DNA from: Muribaculaceae bacterium
Lineage (GTDB): Bacteria; Bacteroidota; Bacteroidia; Bacteroidales; Muribaculaceae
Length of the DNA stretch: 64,000 nt
Direction of reading: 5' to 3'
Assembly (NCBI GenBank): GCA_017405965.1
Contig: JAFQZK010000015.1
Location: 280,354-344,353, forward strand
Position 1 is the first letter of the stretch, and each line of letters opens with the position of its first letter. The notes under the pieces were generated by a model. That model was not told where the DNA came from. It made no database searches and was given only the letters and a program-made list of their open reading frames with translations. A program made the position numbers and the translations under genes. This document shows, one piece after another, positions 8,035-17,867 of the stretch.

Positions 8035-8472
8035 TCAGATGGCGATGAATTTGTAAAACTTGAGTTGCTGGCTCTTCACCACACGCTCGCCATGGTTTTG
8101 GGTGCGTATCAGCCTCAGGGTGCACAACGTCGCACCATGAGCGCCGCAATAGATGCTCTCGCGGTAGCATGAGTCGCAGATGGCAATCACACGAGCATCG
8201 TTGCCTTGCAGGCGTGGCTTTGGGAATTCTTTCCTGAGCGCCCTGCGCATCTTGATGATTGTCACATAGACGTTATGCCTCGATGGCGGGAGGTTGGAGC
8301 CGTTCAACTCATCCTCTGATAAACCGAGAAGTTCACTGGATTCGATGGCAAGATAGTAACTGAAAGTGGTCGGAACTGGCTCATCGTCGGACGACGAGCA
8401 CGAACTCAGCGAGGCAAGGGTTGCAACGAGCAACAGCAAGCCCATGATCAAAAATAATGATTTGCGTTCCAT
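8035..8472 (-). CDS. Lipoprotein of a local paralogous family (copy C)
   Basis: 145 residues with lipobox LSSC followed by SSSDDEPV. Shared motifs are FSYYLAIES, a VTIIKMRRALRKEFP helix, GNDARVIAICDSCY and a final GERVVKSQQLKFYKF strand. Compared with copies A and B, it has extra cysteines in the central part (CDSCYRESIYCG and LCTLRL), which could form disulphides in the periplasm or outside the cell. It is the promoter-proximal member of the leftward cluster. Function is not recognised. Confidence 0.7.
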   Translation of the reverse strand: MERKSLFLIMGLLLLVATLASLSSCSSSDDEPVPTTFSYYLAIESSELLGLSEDELNGSNLPPSRHNVYVTIIKMRRALRKEFPKPRLQGNDARVIAICDSCYRESIYCGAHGATLCTLRLIRTQNHGERVVKSQQLKFYKFIAI

Positions 8473-8779
8473 AATGATGAATGTTTAGAAATTAAATAAT
8501 TAAAAATATGATGCCTTTTCCGGGCTGATAATTAGGTATTCTTCTTGAATGTGTTGCAAAATAAGTCAAAATTCGGTGTTTTTAAAAGAAAAAGTGTAAA
8601 AATAATGAGCAATTGCTACAAATACTATTATTTTCGGTAGCATGTCGTACTATGATGAATAACGTTCTTGCTGTCATTCATTTTCAAGGCCTTGACTGAC
8701 TTGAGGCAGTGAGAAACTGTGGACTGGCGCAAAAACAGGGGTAAACGATTCTTTTCACCGCAAAAAATGTGTCTCCTAA
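8473..8779. other. AT-rich divergent intergenic region between lipoprotein copy C and nadE
   Basis: No open frame with coding character is seen. The region holds the 5' sides of both divergent genes. A TATTTTG-like box for the leftward gene is near 8557, but no complete promoter could be assigned there. Confidence 0.5.
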
Positions 8780-8780
8780 A

Positions 8781-8813
8781 TTGGCCGAAATTCAATGAAT
8801 ATGCTTAACTTTG
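8781..8813 (+). promoter_or_regulatory. Probable promoter for nadE
   Basis: TAACTTTG at 8806-8813 fits the -7 box. The -33 element is TTG at 8781-8783 with a long spacer of 22 nt. The start codon is 32 nt downstream. Confidence 0.55.
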
Positions 8814-8844
8814 CAAGTTAAACTCATGAAAAGAAGTGAAGGAT

Positions 8845-10833
8845 ATGGCAAAAGATAGCAATAAAACGGTGAATGACTACGGTTTTGTGCGTGTGGCAGC
8901 TGTTGTGCCACGAGTGAATGTGGCCGATGTCGACAACAATTTGGCGAACATCATCGAGGGTGTGGACAAGGCCGTGAAAGCAGGTGCCCACATCGTGGCG
9001 ATGCCTGAGCTGTGTGTCACAGGTTATACTTGTGCCGACCTCTTTGGCAACGAACTGTTGCTGGACGCTGCCGAGCAGGCTGTTGTCGCCTTGTGTGACC
9101 ACTACAGGAACACGCCGGTCATGCTTGTCGTGGGGGCACCGTTGCGTTCCAACGGCCACCTCTTCAACTGCGCCGTGGTGATCAACGGCGGAGACCTGTG
9201 GGTGATTCCCAAGACCTATATCCCGAACTACAAGGAGTTTTACGAGAAACGCTGGTTCACCACGAGCAACATCACCGCCATTGCCGGCAAGAGTTCCATC
9301 GTGGTGGGCGGCGAGGAGGTACCCTTCGGCACCCACATGCTGTTTGAGGCCGGGCGTGCCCGTGTCGCCGTCGAAATCTGTGAGGATTTGTGGGTTCCGG
9401 CTCCACCCAGTAGCATCGCTGCCATCAATGGTGCCAATGTGATCGTGAACTTGTCGGCGAGCAACGAACTCATCGGTAAGCACACCTACCTGATGGATTT
9501 GATCAAGCACCAGAGCGCCCATTGCATCGCTGCCTACGTCTATGCCTCGTGCGGCTATGGCGAGTCGACGACCGACCTCGTCTTCGGCGGCAACGCCGTC
9601 ATCGCCGAGAACGGCAAGATGCTGGCCGAAGGCGAGCGCTTCACCACCCAGCCGCAGATGTCCATCGCCGACATCGACATCGCTGCCCTCGAGAACGAGC
9701 GTCGTGTGAACGGCAGTTTTGCCGACAGCATGGTGCAGTTCGGCACCCCGTTCGACCATATCGCCATGACTGTGGCCGGGCCGCTGGAATACGAGAAGCA
9801 GGAATTGCTGCGTCCCGTGCGCCGCTTGCCCTTCGTTCCCGCCGAGGACGACCGCCTGAACGCCCGTTGCGAGGAAATCATCGCCATTCAGACCGAAGGC
9901 TTGATGCGGCGTCTCGATTTCACCGGCATCAAGACGATCGTCGTGGGCGTGTCGGGAGGACTGGACTCGACGTTGGCCCTGCTGGTCGCCGTTCGGGCCT
10001 TTGACCGCATGGGTCGTGACCTCAAGGACATCCATGCCATCACGATGCCGGGTTTCGGCACCACCGACCGCACCTACACCAATGCCTGTGCCATGGTGCG
10101 CTCGCTGGGCGTGACGCTCCACGAAATCAGCATCGCCGCCGCAGTGACTCAGCACTTCAAGGACATCGGTCACGATCCCAGCAACCATGACGTGACCTAC
10201 GAGAACAGCCAGGCGCGTGAGCGCACCCAGATTCTGATGGACTTCTCCAACAAGGTGAACGGCCTCGTGCTGGGCACGGGTGACTTGTCGGAGTTGGCCC
10301 TGGGTTGGGCGACCTACAACGGCGACCACATGTCGATGTATAACGTGAACGTGAGCATCCCCAAGACGCTGGTTCGCCATCTGGTCCGCTGGTTCGCCTC
10401 GTCACTGAACGACCGTACCAAGAAAGGCAAAGCCATACACGATACCCTGCTCGACGTGCTGGATACCCCCATCAGTCCCGAATTGACGCCCGCCGCCAAG
10501 GACGGCACCATCCTGCAGGTTACCGAGGACATCGTGGGCCCGTATGAGTTGCACGATTTCTTCCTGTTCAATATGCTGCGTTACGGTTTCGCGCCGGCCA
10601 AACTCTATCTGCTGGCCCGCAAGGCCTTCAAGGGCGAGTATGATAATGCAACAATAAAGAAATGGCTGCGCACGTTCGTTAAGCGCTTCTTCGCTCAGCA
10701 ATTCAAGCGTTCGTGTCTCCCCGATGGTCCCAAGGTGGGCAGCGTGTCGCTGTCGCCTCGCGGTGACTGGAGGATGCCCAGTGATGCCTCTTCCCGTCTG
10801 TGGATCTCACAATGCGAAAGCTTGCCCGAGTGA
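8845..10833 (+). CDS. nadE: Glutamine-dependent NAD+ synthetase
   Basis: 662 residues from the ATG at 8845; a GTG three codons upstream is less likely. It makes NAD+ from deamido-NAD+, ATP and glutamine. The N-terminal nitrilase-type glutaminase domain (about 15-300) has the triad E55 (MPELCVTGY), K123 (IPKTYIPN) and C179 (VEICEDLW). The C-terminal synthetase domain carries the ATP pyrophosphatase loop SGGLDS at 370-375. The length and two-domain order are those of the bacterial long form, which can use glutamine through an internal ammonia tunnel. It has its own promoter and is followed 70 nt later by tamB on the same strand. Confidence 0.97.
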   Translation: MAKDSNKTVNDYGFVRVAAVVPRVNVADVDNNLANIIEGVDKAVKAGAHIVAMPELCVTGYTCADLFGNELLLDAAEQAVVALCDHYRNTPVMLVVGAPLRSNGHLFNCAVVINGGDLWVIPKTYIPNYKEFYEKRWFTTSNITAIAGKSSIVVGGEEVPFGTHMLFEAGRARVAVEICEDLWVPAPPSSIAAINGANVIVNLSASNELIGKHTYLMDLIKHQSAHCIAAYVYASCGYGESTTDLVFGGNAVIAENGKMLAEGERFTTQPQMSIADIDIAALENERRVNGSFADSMVQFGTPFDHIAMTVAGPLEYEKQELLRPVRRLPFVPAEDDRLNARCEEIIAIQTEGLMRRLDFTGIKTIVVGVSGGLDSTLALLVAVRAFDRMGRDLKDIHAITMPGFGTTDRTYTNACAMVRSLGVTLHEISIAAAVTQHFKDIGHDPSNHDVTYENSQARERTQILMDFSNKVNGLVLGTGDLSELALGWATYNGDHMSMYNVNVSIPKTLVRHLVRWFASSLNDRTKKGKAIHDTLLDVLDTPISPELTPAAKDGTILQVTEDIVGPYELHDFFLFNMLRYGFAPAKLYLLARKAFKGEYDNATIKKWLRTFVKRFFAQQFKRSCLPDGPKVGSVSLSPRGDWRMPSDASSRLWISQCESLPE

Positions 10834-10903
10834 AATAACAATTTTTATCATCTTGCTGCCGGTTGTGGCACTGGATTTGCAGTTGAGCCGATAAACAAGT
10901 GAA

Positions 10904-13900
10904 ATGAACGTCTCGAGAGGGATATATAACGTGTTGCGCAGTGTGGTGGTGACCGCACTGGTGACGGTTGTTGCCTTGTTTGCACTGGCTTATCTGCTGT
11001 TGCTGCTGCCTCCGGTGCAAGAGCGCTTGTGCGCTGCAGGCGAGAAAGCCCTGGGTGAATACCTGAATACACAGGTGGATATCGGCTCGATGTCGATTTC
11101 GCCCTTTAACCAGTTGGAACTCAAGGAGGTCCTCATCAATGACCAGCAGGGTGATTCGCTGCTGACCATCGGCAAGATAGGTGCCGGCATCAGTCTCAAG
11201 GACCTGATTGCCGACCGCCGCATCGTGGTCACTTATGGCGAAATCATCGGTCTGTCGGGCCATGTGACGCGTCCCGACAAGGACAGCCCCACCAACATGC
11301 AGTTCATCATCGACGCCTTCAAGCCCAAGGATGACAAGCCTCCCAAGCCGTTCGACGTGCAGGTCAAGACGGTGGTGGTGCGCCAGTCGGCCCTCACCTA
11401 TGACGTGCTGGATCAACCGCGCAAGCCAGGTCGCTTGGACCCCAATCACTTGGCTGTGAACAATCTGCGTGCCGACTTAACGCTGCCGCAACTCAAGAAA
11501 AACGACTTTGACATCCGCGTGAAGCGCCTCTCGTTTGATGAGGGCAGCGGCTTGTCGCTCAAACGCTTGTCCACCAATGTGCACATCACCGACAATGCCC
11601 TTGATGTGGAAGACATCAAGTTGCAGATGCCTAACAGCGACATCCGCCTCGATGATATCCATCTGGAGTATTCATCGCTCAAGAATCTGGGCAGTGAGTT
11701 GCCGAATATGCCGCTGTGCGTGAGCACGCAGGGCAGCACCGTCACTCCGTCGGATTTCGCTGCTTTGGCTCCTCAACTCAAGTCCCTGAACATGCCCTTG
11801 CGCATCGCCACGACCGTGCTTCGTGACGGGAACCGCATCGATGTGCCTGTCTTGAATGTCCATGACAATGAAGGCACGCTGTCGCTCAACGCCCATGGCG
11901 GCTTGGTGCTGCCATCGTCGGGTGGATATCACGCTCTGGACCTTGACCGTGTCAATCTGGACGTGACCTCGGGCAAGTTGGCGCAATTCATGAACCTTAT
12001 TCCGGGTTTGTCGCCCCAGGCACGTGACCTGATTACCCGCTGCGGTAACGTGAAGGTGGACGGTGAACTGCACAACACGCCCAGCAACCTGCGTTTCAAC
12101 GGCAGGGTGGGGACGTCGCTGGGCAATGCCGACCTGAACGGCACCCTGGCCCATCAGCCGGGAGCGAACCGCTTCACAGGCCACGTCAAAACCGACGGAC
12201 TCGGGTTGGGAACGTTGCTCGACAAGCACAACCTGGTGGATCAGGTGGCCATCGATGCCCAGGTCGATGCCTTGATTCGCGGCAATGACGTGTCAGGACA
12301 TCTGCAAGGTCACATCCCCTTTGTCGATATCAAGGGTGCCCGCTATCACGACATCACTGCCGATGTTGACAAGCAGGGCAATACTTTCACGGGCAAGTTG
12401 GCGATGAATGATCCGAATGGCTCCGTCGACATCAACGGCACGGCAGTGCTCGACGGCATCAACTCCAACTACGACGTGAATCTCTCGACCAGCGGCTTGA
12501 ATCTGGCCAACTTGGGCATTACCCGCAAGTACCCCAACCACCGCATGTCGGCCACAGCGACGGCTTCGTTCTGGGGCAACTCGCTGGACAATATCTCGGG
12601 CCATATCGAGGTCGATGATTTCGCGTTGACCGATGCCCAGGGCAAGGGTTTGAGGTTCAATACCCTTCAACTGAATGCCGACAACAGTGACGATGAAAAG
12701 GTCATCAGCATCGAGAGCGACCATATCAACGGCTATGTGTCAGGTCAGTACGACTTCAAGACGATAGTGCCCACCGTCAAGCACATGCTTGCCAGCGCGT
12801 TCCCGCAATACTTCGGTGACTATGCCGATTACAGCCATGACGGTGTCCCCAACGAAGTGAATCTCGATTTGGTCATCAATCCTGACGATGCTTTGCACGA
12901 GATGCTCAATCTGCCGTTCAAGTTGGCCTATCGCACCGTTATCGAGGGCAACTTGAGTGAGGTGGACACGACATTCAATCTGGTGGTCAATGCACCGCTG
13001 ATTGTGCAAGGCAGCAACAAGGTCATTGAGCAGACCCGCCTGCTTGTGGAACTTGACAGTGTCACCAACAGGGTGACGCTCAACGCCCAGTCGCGTTATC
13101 CGGCCAAGAAAGGCATGATCGACCTCAATCTGGATGCCAGCGGTCAAGACAACCGCATCGACGCCAACCTGGCCTGGCGTATGCCCCTTGACAGGGACTT
13201 CCACGGCAACTTGAACCTGTCGGGCCTGATCGACCGTGGCGAGAGCGGAGGCCTCAGGGCCGACATCGACCTTCACCCCTCGCAGCTGGTCTTCAACGAC
13301 ACGATTTGGCAGGTGGACAAGGGCCATGTGGGTATCGATAAAGGCGTGATCACTGTCGAGAACCTGTCGGGCGGTCGCGATGATCAGTACATCCACGTCA
13401 ATGGCAAGGTGTCGCATGACCCCGACGACGAGTTGTGCCTGGAACTGAACGATATGAACCTGGATTATGTCTTCGAGACTCTGGCCATCGACCATGTGGA
13501 CTTCGGCGGGCGTGCCACGACCAAGGTCTATGCGAGCGACCTGCTCTCGGGCAATCCCAAGGTTTACACCCCCAGTTTTGCCATCAAGAACATCAGTTAT
13601 AACGATGCCCTCATGGGCGACCTGGACATCAAGGTCGAGTATGACAATGCATCAAAGGGTATCCTCGTGAGCGGTGACATCTCTCAGCCCAACGGCCGCG
13701 TCAGCCAGCTCGACGGCGGCATCTATGTGGCCGATGACTCGCTCTACATCGAGTTTGACACCGATCATGCCAACGTGTCGTTCCTCAAGCCCTATATGGA
13801 GGCCTTCACGAGCGATGTCGAGGGCGAGATGTCGGGCAAGGCGATATTGTTCGGTAATTTCCACACCATCAACCTCGAGGGCGATATCGTGGCCGACTCG

Positions 13901-15526
13901 ATCCGCTTCTTCCTGGACTATGTGAACTGCTACTACACGGCCTCTGACGTGCCCATCCACATCATCCCCGACTACATCGAGTTCAGCGACATCCCCATTC
14001 ACGATCGCGAGGGCCACGAGGCCAAGTTGGGCGGCTGGCTCAAGCACGACGCCTTCCACCGTCCCGAGTTCAACTTCGCGATCACCGATGCCCGCAACTT
14101 CTTGAGCTACGATACCAATCCGTCGATCAATCCCGATTGGTACGGCACGATTTACGGCAACGGCTCCTGCTTTGTGGATGGCGGCCCCGGCATTGTCAAC
14201 ATCAGGGTGAACATGACCTCGGCTCCTCGCAGCAGGTTCACCTTTGTCATGAGCGACACCGAGCAGGCCGACAACTACAATTTCATCACCTTCCGCGACC
14301 GTGAGGCCAAGGACGAGCCTGTGGTCAATCAGGAAGTGGACTCGGTGGATCTGGTGCTGAGCCAGCTCAAGCAGCAGGTGCAGCAGGAAGTGAATTCCGA
14401 GCCCAGCGCCTATAACATCGACTTGCAGGGTGACATCACGCCCGATGTGGCCCTCACCGTCGTGATGGACCCCGTGGGCGGAGACCGCATTAAGGCCACC
14501 GGCAGCGGACACATGCGCATGACCTACAACAACAACGGCGAGTTGGAGACCTATGGCAAGTACACCCTGAACAAGGGTACTTATAATTTCACTTTGCAGG
14601 ATGTTATCCTCAAGGATTTCACCATCCGTGACGGCAGCAGCATCAGTTTCCAGGGTGACCCCTATGCCGCCGTTCTGGATCTTGAGGCTGCCTATTCGGT
14701 CAATGCCAACCTCAAGGATCTGGACAAATCCTTCGCCGATGATCTCCTGGGTCACTCCAATGTGCCGGTTCTTGCCCTGTTGCGCGCCAAAGGCATCATC
14801 TCACAGCCCGAAATCTCGTTTGACCTGGAGTTCCCGTCGCTCACCGCCGAGACGGCCCGCAAGGTCAAGAGCATCGTCAGCACCGATGAGATGATGAACC
14901 GTCAGATCATCTACCTGCTGGCCCTCAACCGCTTCTATACGCCCGATTACATGGACGTTACAGCCAACCAGAACGAGATCCTCACCTCGGTGGCCTCGTC
15001 AACCATCGCAGGTCAGCTGAGCAACATCCTGGGTAAGATGACCGATAACCTGTCCATCGCGCCTAACCTGCGCACCGGCAGCAACTTCAGTGAAGTGGAG
15101 GTGGACGTGGCGTTGTCCAGCCAGTTGCTCAACAATCGCCTGTTGCTGAACGGCAACTTCGGCTACCGCGACAATACTATTAACCCCACCAACACCAATT
15201 TCATCGGCGACTTTGACCTGGAATATCTGCTCAACCCCAAGGGCACTTTCAGGCTCAAGGCCTATAACCACTTCAACGACCAGAACTATCTGCGCAACGC
15301 CCTCAATAACCAAATCACCACCCAGGGCGTGGGCATCGTGTGGAAGCACGACTTCGACAAACCGCGACGCAAGCAATCCGCCCCCGAACAACTGGCTCCG
15401 TCTCGTGATACCATCCCCGTGCGTCAACCCTTGACACCCTCGCCTGCCGACAGCGCTGTGCGTCAACCGGTGAACATGGTTACCTTCAGGTCGGCGAAGC
15501 GTGATAATCCTGATACCGCCAAATGA
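10904..15526 (+). CDS. TamB-like translocation and assembly protein (DUF490)
   Basis: 1540 residues. One N-terminal transmembrane helix (about 10-35, VVVTALVTVVALFALAYLLL) anchors it in the inner membrane. The rest is a very long repetitive beta-rich periplasmic body, with repeating IDLxxxx and VxGxhxx strands. The last about 350 residues carry the TamB domain, including LILALNRF-like IIYLLALNRF and the end LLNPKGTFRLKAYNHFND. TamB-type bridges link the two membranes and are proposed to move phospholipids or help insert outer-membrane proteins. No TamA/Omp85 gene is adjacent. Its stop overlaps the next start by 4 nt (ATGA), so the two genes are probably translationally coupled. Confidence 0.92.
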   Translation: MNVSRGIYNVLRSVVVTALVTVVALFALAYLLLLLPPVQERLCAAGEKALGEYLNTQVDIGSMSISPFNQLELKEVLINDQQGDSLLTIGKIGAGISLKDLIADRRIVVTYGEIIGLSGHVTRPDKDSPTNMQFIIDAFKPKDDKPPKPFDVQVKTVVVRQSALTYDVLDQPRKPGRLDPNHLAVNNLRADLTLPQLKKNDFDIRVKRLSFDEGSGLSLKRLSTNVHITDNALDVEDIKLQMPNSDIRLDDIHLEYSSLKNLGSELPNMPLCVSTQGSTVTPSDFAALAPQLKSLNMPLRIATTVLRDGNRIDVPVLNVHDNEGTLSLNAHGGLVLPSSGGYHALDLDRVNLDVTSGKLAQFMNLIPGLSPQARDLITRCGNVKVDGELHNTPSNLRFNGRVGTSLGNADLNGTLAHQPGANRFTGHVKTDGLGLGTLLDKHNLVDQVAIDAQVDALIRGNDVSGHLQGHIPFVDIKGARYHDITADVDKQGNTFTGKLAMNDPNGSVDINGTAVLDGINSNYDVNLSTSGLNLANLGITRKYPNHRMSATATASFWGNSLDNISGHIEVDDFALTDAQGKGLRFNTLQLNADNSDDEKVISIESDHINGYVSGQYDFKTIVPTVKHMLASAFPQYFGDYADYSHDGVPNEVNLDLVINPDDALHEMLNLPFKLAYRTVIEGNLSEVDTTFNLVVNAPLIVQGSNKVIEQTRLLVELDSVTNRVTLNAQSRYPAKKGMIDLNLDASGQDNRIDANLAWRMPLDRDFHGNLNLSGLIDRGESGGLRADIDLHPSQLVFNDTIWQVDKGHVGIDKGVITVENLSGGRDDQYIHVNGKVSHDPDDELCLELNDMNLDYVFETLAIDHVDFGGRATTKVYASDLLSGNPKVYTPSFAIKNISYNDALMGDLDIKVEYDNASKGILVSGDISQPNGRVSQLDGGIYVADDSLYIEFDTDHANVSFLKPYMEAFTSDVEGEMSGKAILFGNFHTINLEGDIVADSIRFFLDYVNCYYTASDVPIHIIPDYIEFSDIPIHDREGHEAKLGGWLKHDAFHRPEFNFAITDARNFLSYDTNPSINPDWYGTIYGNGSCFVDGGPGIVNIRVNMTSAPRSRFTFVMSDTEQADNYNFITFRDREAKDEPVVNQEVDSVDLVLSQLKQQVQQEVNSEPSAYNIDLQGDITPDVALTVVMDPVGGDRIKATGSGHMRMTYNNNGELETYGKYTLNKGTYNFTLQDVILKDFTIRDGSSISFQGDPYAAVLDLEAAYSVNANLKDLDKSFADDLLGHSNVPVLALLRAKGIISQPEISFDLEFPSLTAETARKVKSIVSTDEMMNRQIIYLLALNRFYTPDYMDVTANQNEILTSVASSTIAGQLSNILGKMTDNLSIAPNLRTGSNFSEVEVDVALSSQLLNNRLLLNGNFGYRDNTINPTNTNFIGDFDLEYLLNPKGTFRLKAYNHFNDQNYLRNALNNQITTQGVGIVWKHDFDKPRRKQSAPEQLAPSRDTIPVRQPLTPSPADSAVRQPVNMVTFRSAKRDNPDTAK

Positions 15527-16737
15527 TGAAGCGATGGGCCATATCATTGTTGATGACACTCGTCGCCGCCTTGGCGTGGAGTTCAACAACGGTATGGCAA
15601 CCTGACAGCATCTTCTCCCCCGCTTGGCAAGACAGCATCGATCTCAAGATCAAGAACATCGAGGCCGGACTCGACAGTGTCCAGGCTAACCTGGATTCCT
15701 TGAAGGAGAATGCTGTTGACCTTGAACTCCGCAACAGGTGGGAACACCTTGTCTTTCGCCACGGATGGAGCATCAACGACACCTCGATTGTCTATCCGCC
15801 AACCGTGGATTTCGGCGTCAAGGTATACCGGTGGCTCAATCATGCGCTCAATTACTACGACACTGCTTATGTCGTCAATCCCGGCAGGGGCAAAAAGAAG
15901 TTCAAGGTCATGCTCAAGAACAGCAACTGGCTGGACTTCTACTCGGGGCATCTGGGAAAGTGGGAAGCCCCCATACAACTCAACAGTGATGTCACGTCAT
16001 TGTTCGGTTTCCACATCAGTGGCATGGGGCTCAGTTTCACCTACATGATCAATGCCCGAGACCTGCTTGCGGGGAGGTTCATCCACAACCGCCGGCTGCA
16101 GTTCTCATTCACCACGTCACGCATTTTTATCGAGGGCTACTACCGCAAGAATGACCAGAGTTCAGTGCATCTTCACCGACTCGGGAAGTGGATGGGTTCA
16201 GAGCTGTTCTACGGGCTCACACGAGAGGGATACGGACTCGATGCCTACTATATCTTCAACCACACACACTACTCCCAGGCCGCGGCCTATTGCTTCTCCA
16301 AGTACCAGAAACGCAGCGCCGGTTCGCTGATGACAGGCATCTACCTGAGCCATCAGGATGTAGTCATGGACATGACCTTGACGGATCAAACCCTTTTGGT
16401 ATATCTGCCCAATAAGGTGACCGATTACCGTTTCCGTTACCGCGACTTCGGGGTGATGATCGGTTATGGCTACAGTTGGGTTTTCCACCACGGATGGCTC
16501 TTTAACGTCACCGCCGTCCCCAGCATCGGTTACCGCCACAGTTTCCCCAACTCCATCGACGGGAAGCGGTCGCTGCTGTCCACCAACCTCAACGGGCGCA
16601 TGGCCCTTGTCCGCACGGCAGGCAACTTCTTCTATGCACTCACCTTCAGTCACGAGGGCCACTGGTACCAGAGTGTCAACCACAGCTTCTACAACAGCTA
16701 CAGCAACCTCGAAGTCACCGCCGGCTTCCGTTTCTGA
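15523..16737 (+). CDS. DUF4421 family outer-membrane protein
   Basis: 404 residues with a short signal peptide (MKRWAISLLMTLVAALAWSS) and a beta-barrel-like body that ends in a Phe (VTAGFRF). The central block PPTVDFGVKVYRWLNHALNY, the FYSGHLGKWEAPIQLN region and the later RFRYRDFGVMIGYGYSWVF match the Bacteroidota family DUF4421. Function is unknown. Start codons at 15523 or 15526 are equally possible (MM). The 4-nt overlap with tamB suggests that the two products act together in the envelope, which is an inference from context. Confidence 0.8.
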   Translation: MMKRWAISLLMTLVAALAWSSTTVWQPDSIFSPAWQDSIDLKIKNIEAGLDSVQANLDSLKENAVDLELRNRWEHLVFRHGWSINDTSIVYPPTVDFGVKVYRWLNHALNYYDTAYVVNPGRGKKKFKVMLKNSNWLDFYSGHLGKWEAPIQLNSDVTSLFGFHISGMGLSFTYMINARDLLAGRFIHNRRLQFSFTTSRIFIEGYYRKNDQSSVHLHRLGKWMGSELFYGLTREGYGLDAYYIFNHTHYSQAAAYCFSKYQKRSAGSLMTGIYLSHQDVVMDMTLTDQTLLVYLPNKVTDYRFRYRDFGVMIGYGYSWVFHHGWLFNVTAVPSIGYRHSFPNSIDGKRSLLSTNLNGRMALVRTAGNFFYALTFSHEGHWYQSVNHSFYNSYSNLEVTAGFRF

Positions 16738-16766
16738 GAAAAAATGACTACCTTTGCAGCCGTTTA

Positions 16767-16820
16767 ATTGGGCTGATTGGGCTGATTGGTCAAATTTGAC
16801 TGATTTGTTCGATTGGGCCA
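16767..16820 (+). repeat. Six-copy 9-nt tandem repeat before tsaD
   Basis: Units ATTGGGCTG, ATTGGGCTG, ATTGGTCAA, ATTTGACTG, ATTTGTTCG and ATTGGGCCA follow in exact 9-nt register and end 20 nt before the tsaD ATG. The frame through the array is open and would add a WAD-like tripeptide repeat to TsaD if translated, but homologues do not have such an extension. Confidence 0.8.
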
Positions 16821-16840
16821 ATGGGAAAATGGAGAAAACA

Positions 16841-17857
16841 ATGAGTGTAACGATATTAGGAATAGAGTCGTCGTGCGACGACACGTCGGCAGCGGTCTTG
16901 CGTGACACGGTGCTGCTGAGCAACGTCATTGCCAGCCAGCGCGTGCACGAGGCCTACGGTGGCGTGGTGCCTGAGTTGGCGTCACGCGCCCATCAGCAGA
17001 ACATCGTCCCCGTCGTCAGCGAGGCCATCCGTCAGGCGGGCATCGACCGCAAGGACATCGATGCCATCGCTTTCACGCGTGGACCCGGCCTGCCGGGATC
17101 GCTCCATGTGGGCACTTCGTTTGCCAAGGGGCTTTCCCTTGCCCTGGATATCCCGCTGGTTGACGTGAACCATCTGCATGGCCATGTGCTCTCGCACTTC
17201 GTCAAGGAGACTCCCGATGCCGAGGTGCCCGATTTCCCTTACCTGTGCCTGCTCATCAGCGGCGGCAATTCCCAGATCATCAAGGTGAACTCGCCGCGCG
17301 ACATGGAGGTGCTGGGGCAGACCATCGACGATGCTGCCGGCGAGGCGTTCGACAAGTGTGCCAAGGTGATGGGCTTGCCCTATCCCGGTGGCCCCGTCAT
17401 CGACCGCTTGGCTGCCGAGGGCAATGCCAAGGCGTTCAAGTTCGCCAAGCCGCATATTGACGGCTACAATTACAGCTTCAGCGGCCTGAAGACCTCTTTC
17501 CTCTACACCCTGCGCGATGCGCTCAAGGAGAATCCTGCCTTCGTCGAGGAGAACAAGGCCGACCTGGCCGCCTCGTTGCAGCGCACGATTATTGAGATAC
17601 TGATGGACAAGTTCGGCAAGGCCATCAAGGACACGGGCATCAAGACCATCGCCATCGGCGGCGGTGTGTCGGCCAACAGCGGCATGCGTGCCGCGGTCGA
17701 GGATTATGCCCGCCGTCATCGCCTCAAGGCCTTCATCCCCAAGCGCGTTTTCACGACCGATAATGCCGCGATGATCGCCATTGCGGGCCACTACAAGTAT
17801 CTGGACAAGGATTTTTGCGACATCACGGCGCCGCCTTTCCAGCGCGTTGTCATTTGA
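16841..17857 (+). CDS. tsaD: tRNA N6-adenosine threonylcarbamoyltransferase TsaD
   Basis: 338 residues. TsaD transfers the threonylcarbamoyl group to A37 of ANN-reading tRNAs, working with TsaB and TsaE. The N-terminal ILGIESSCDDTS phosphate loop, the metal-binding HLHGH (about 110-114), the ISGGNSQ loop and the late TDNAAMIAIAG motif with its metal-binding Asp are all present. The start at 16841 (MSVTILG) is chosen because homologues begin there; an in-frame ATG at 16829 and a longer open frame to 16754 exist upstream. A TACCTTTG box at 16749-16756 could serve as the -7 element, without a clear -33. The uvrA-like gene follows after 10 nt, suggesting one operon. Confidence 0.96.
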   Translation: MSVTILGIESSCDDTSAAVLRDTVLLSNVIASQRVHEAYGGVVPELASRAHQQNIVPVVSEAIRQAGIDRKDIDAIAFTRGPGLPGSLHVGTSFAKGLSLALDIPLVDVNHLHGHVLSHFVKETPDAEVPDFPYLCLLISGGNSQIIKVNSPRDMEVLGQTIDDAAGEAFDKCAKVMGLPYPGGPVIDRLAAEGNAKAFKFAKPHIDGYNYSFSGLKTSFLYTLRDALKENPAFVEENKADLAASLQRTIIEILMDKFGKAIKDTGIKTIAIGGGVSANSGMRAAVEDYARRHRLKAFIPKRVFTTDNAAMIAIAGHYKYLDKDFCDITAPPFQRVVI

Positions 17858-17867
17858 TCAGGACGGC

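Noticed and set aside
8824-10380. Long minus-strand open frame inside nadE
   Set aside because: It is antisense to a gene with clear NadE motifs, and its own translation is rich in His, Gln and Gly without any domain. Similar long antisense frames over uvrA-like (17850-19988), gltX (60947-62467) and the porin (315-1361) were rejected for the same reason.
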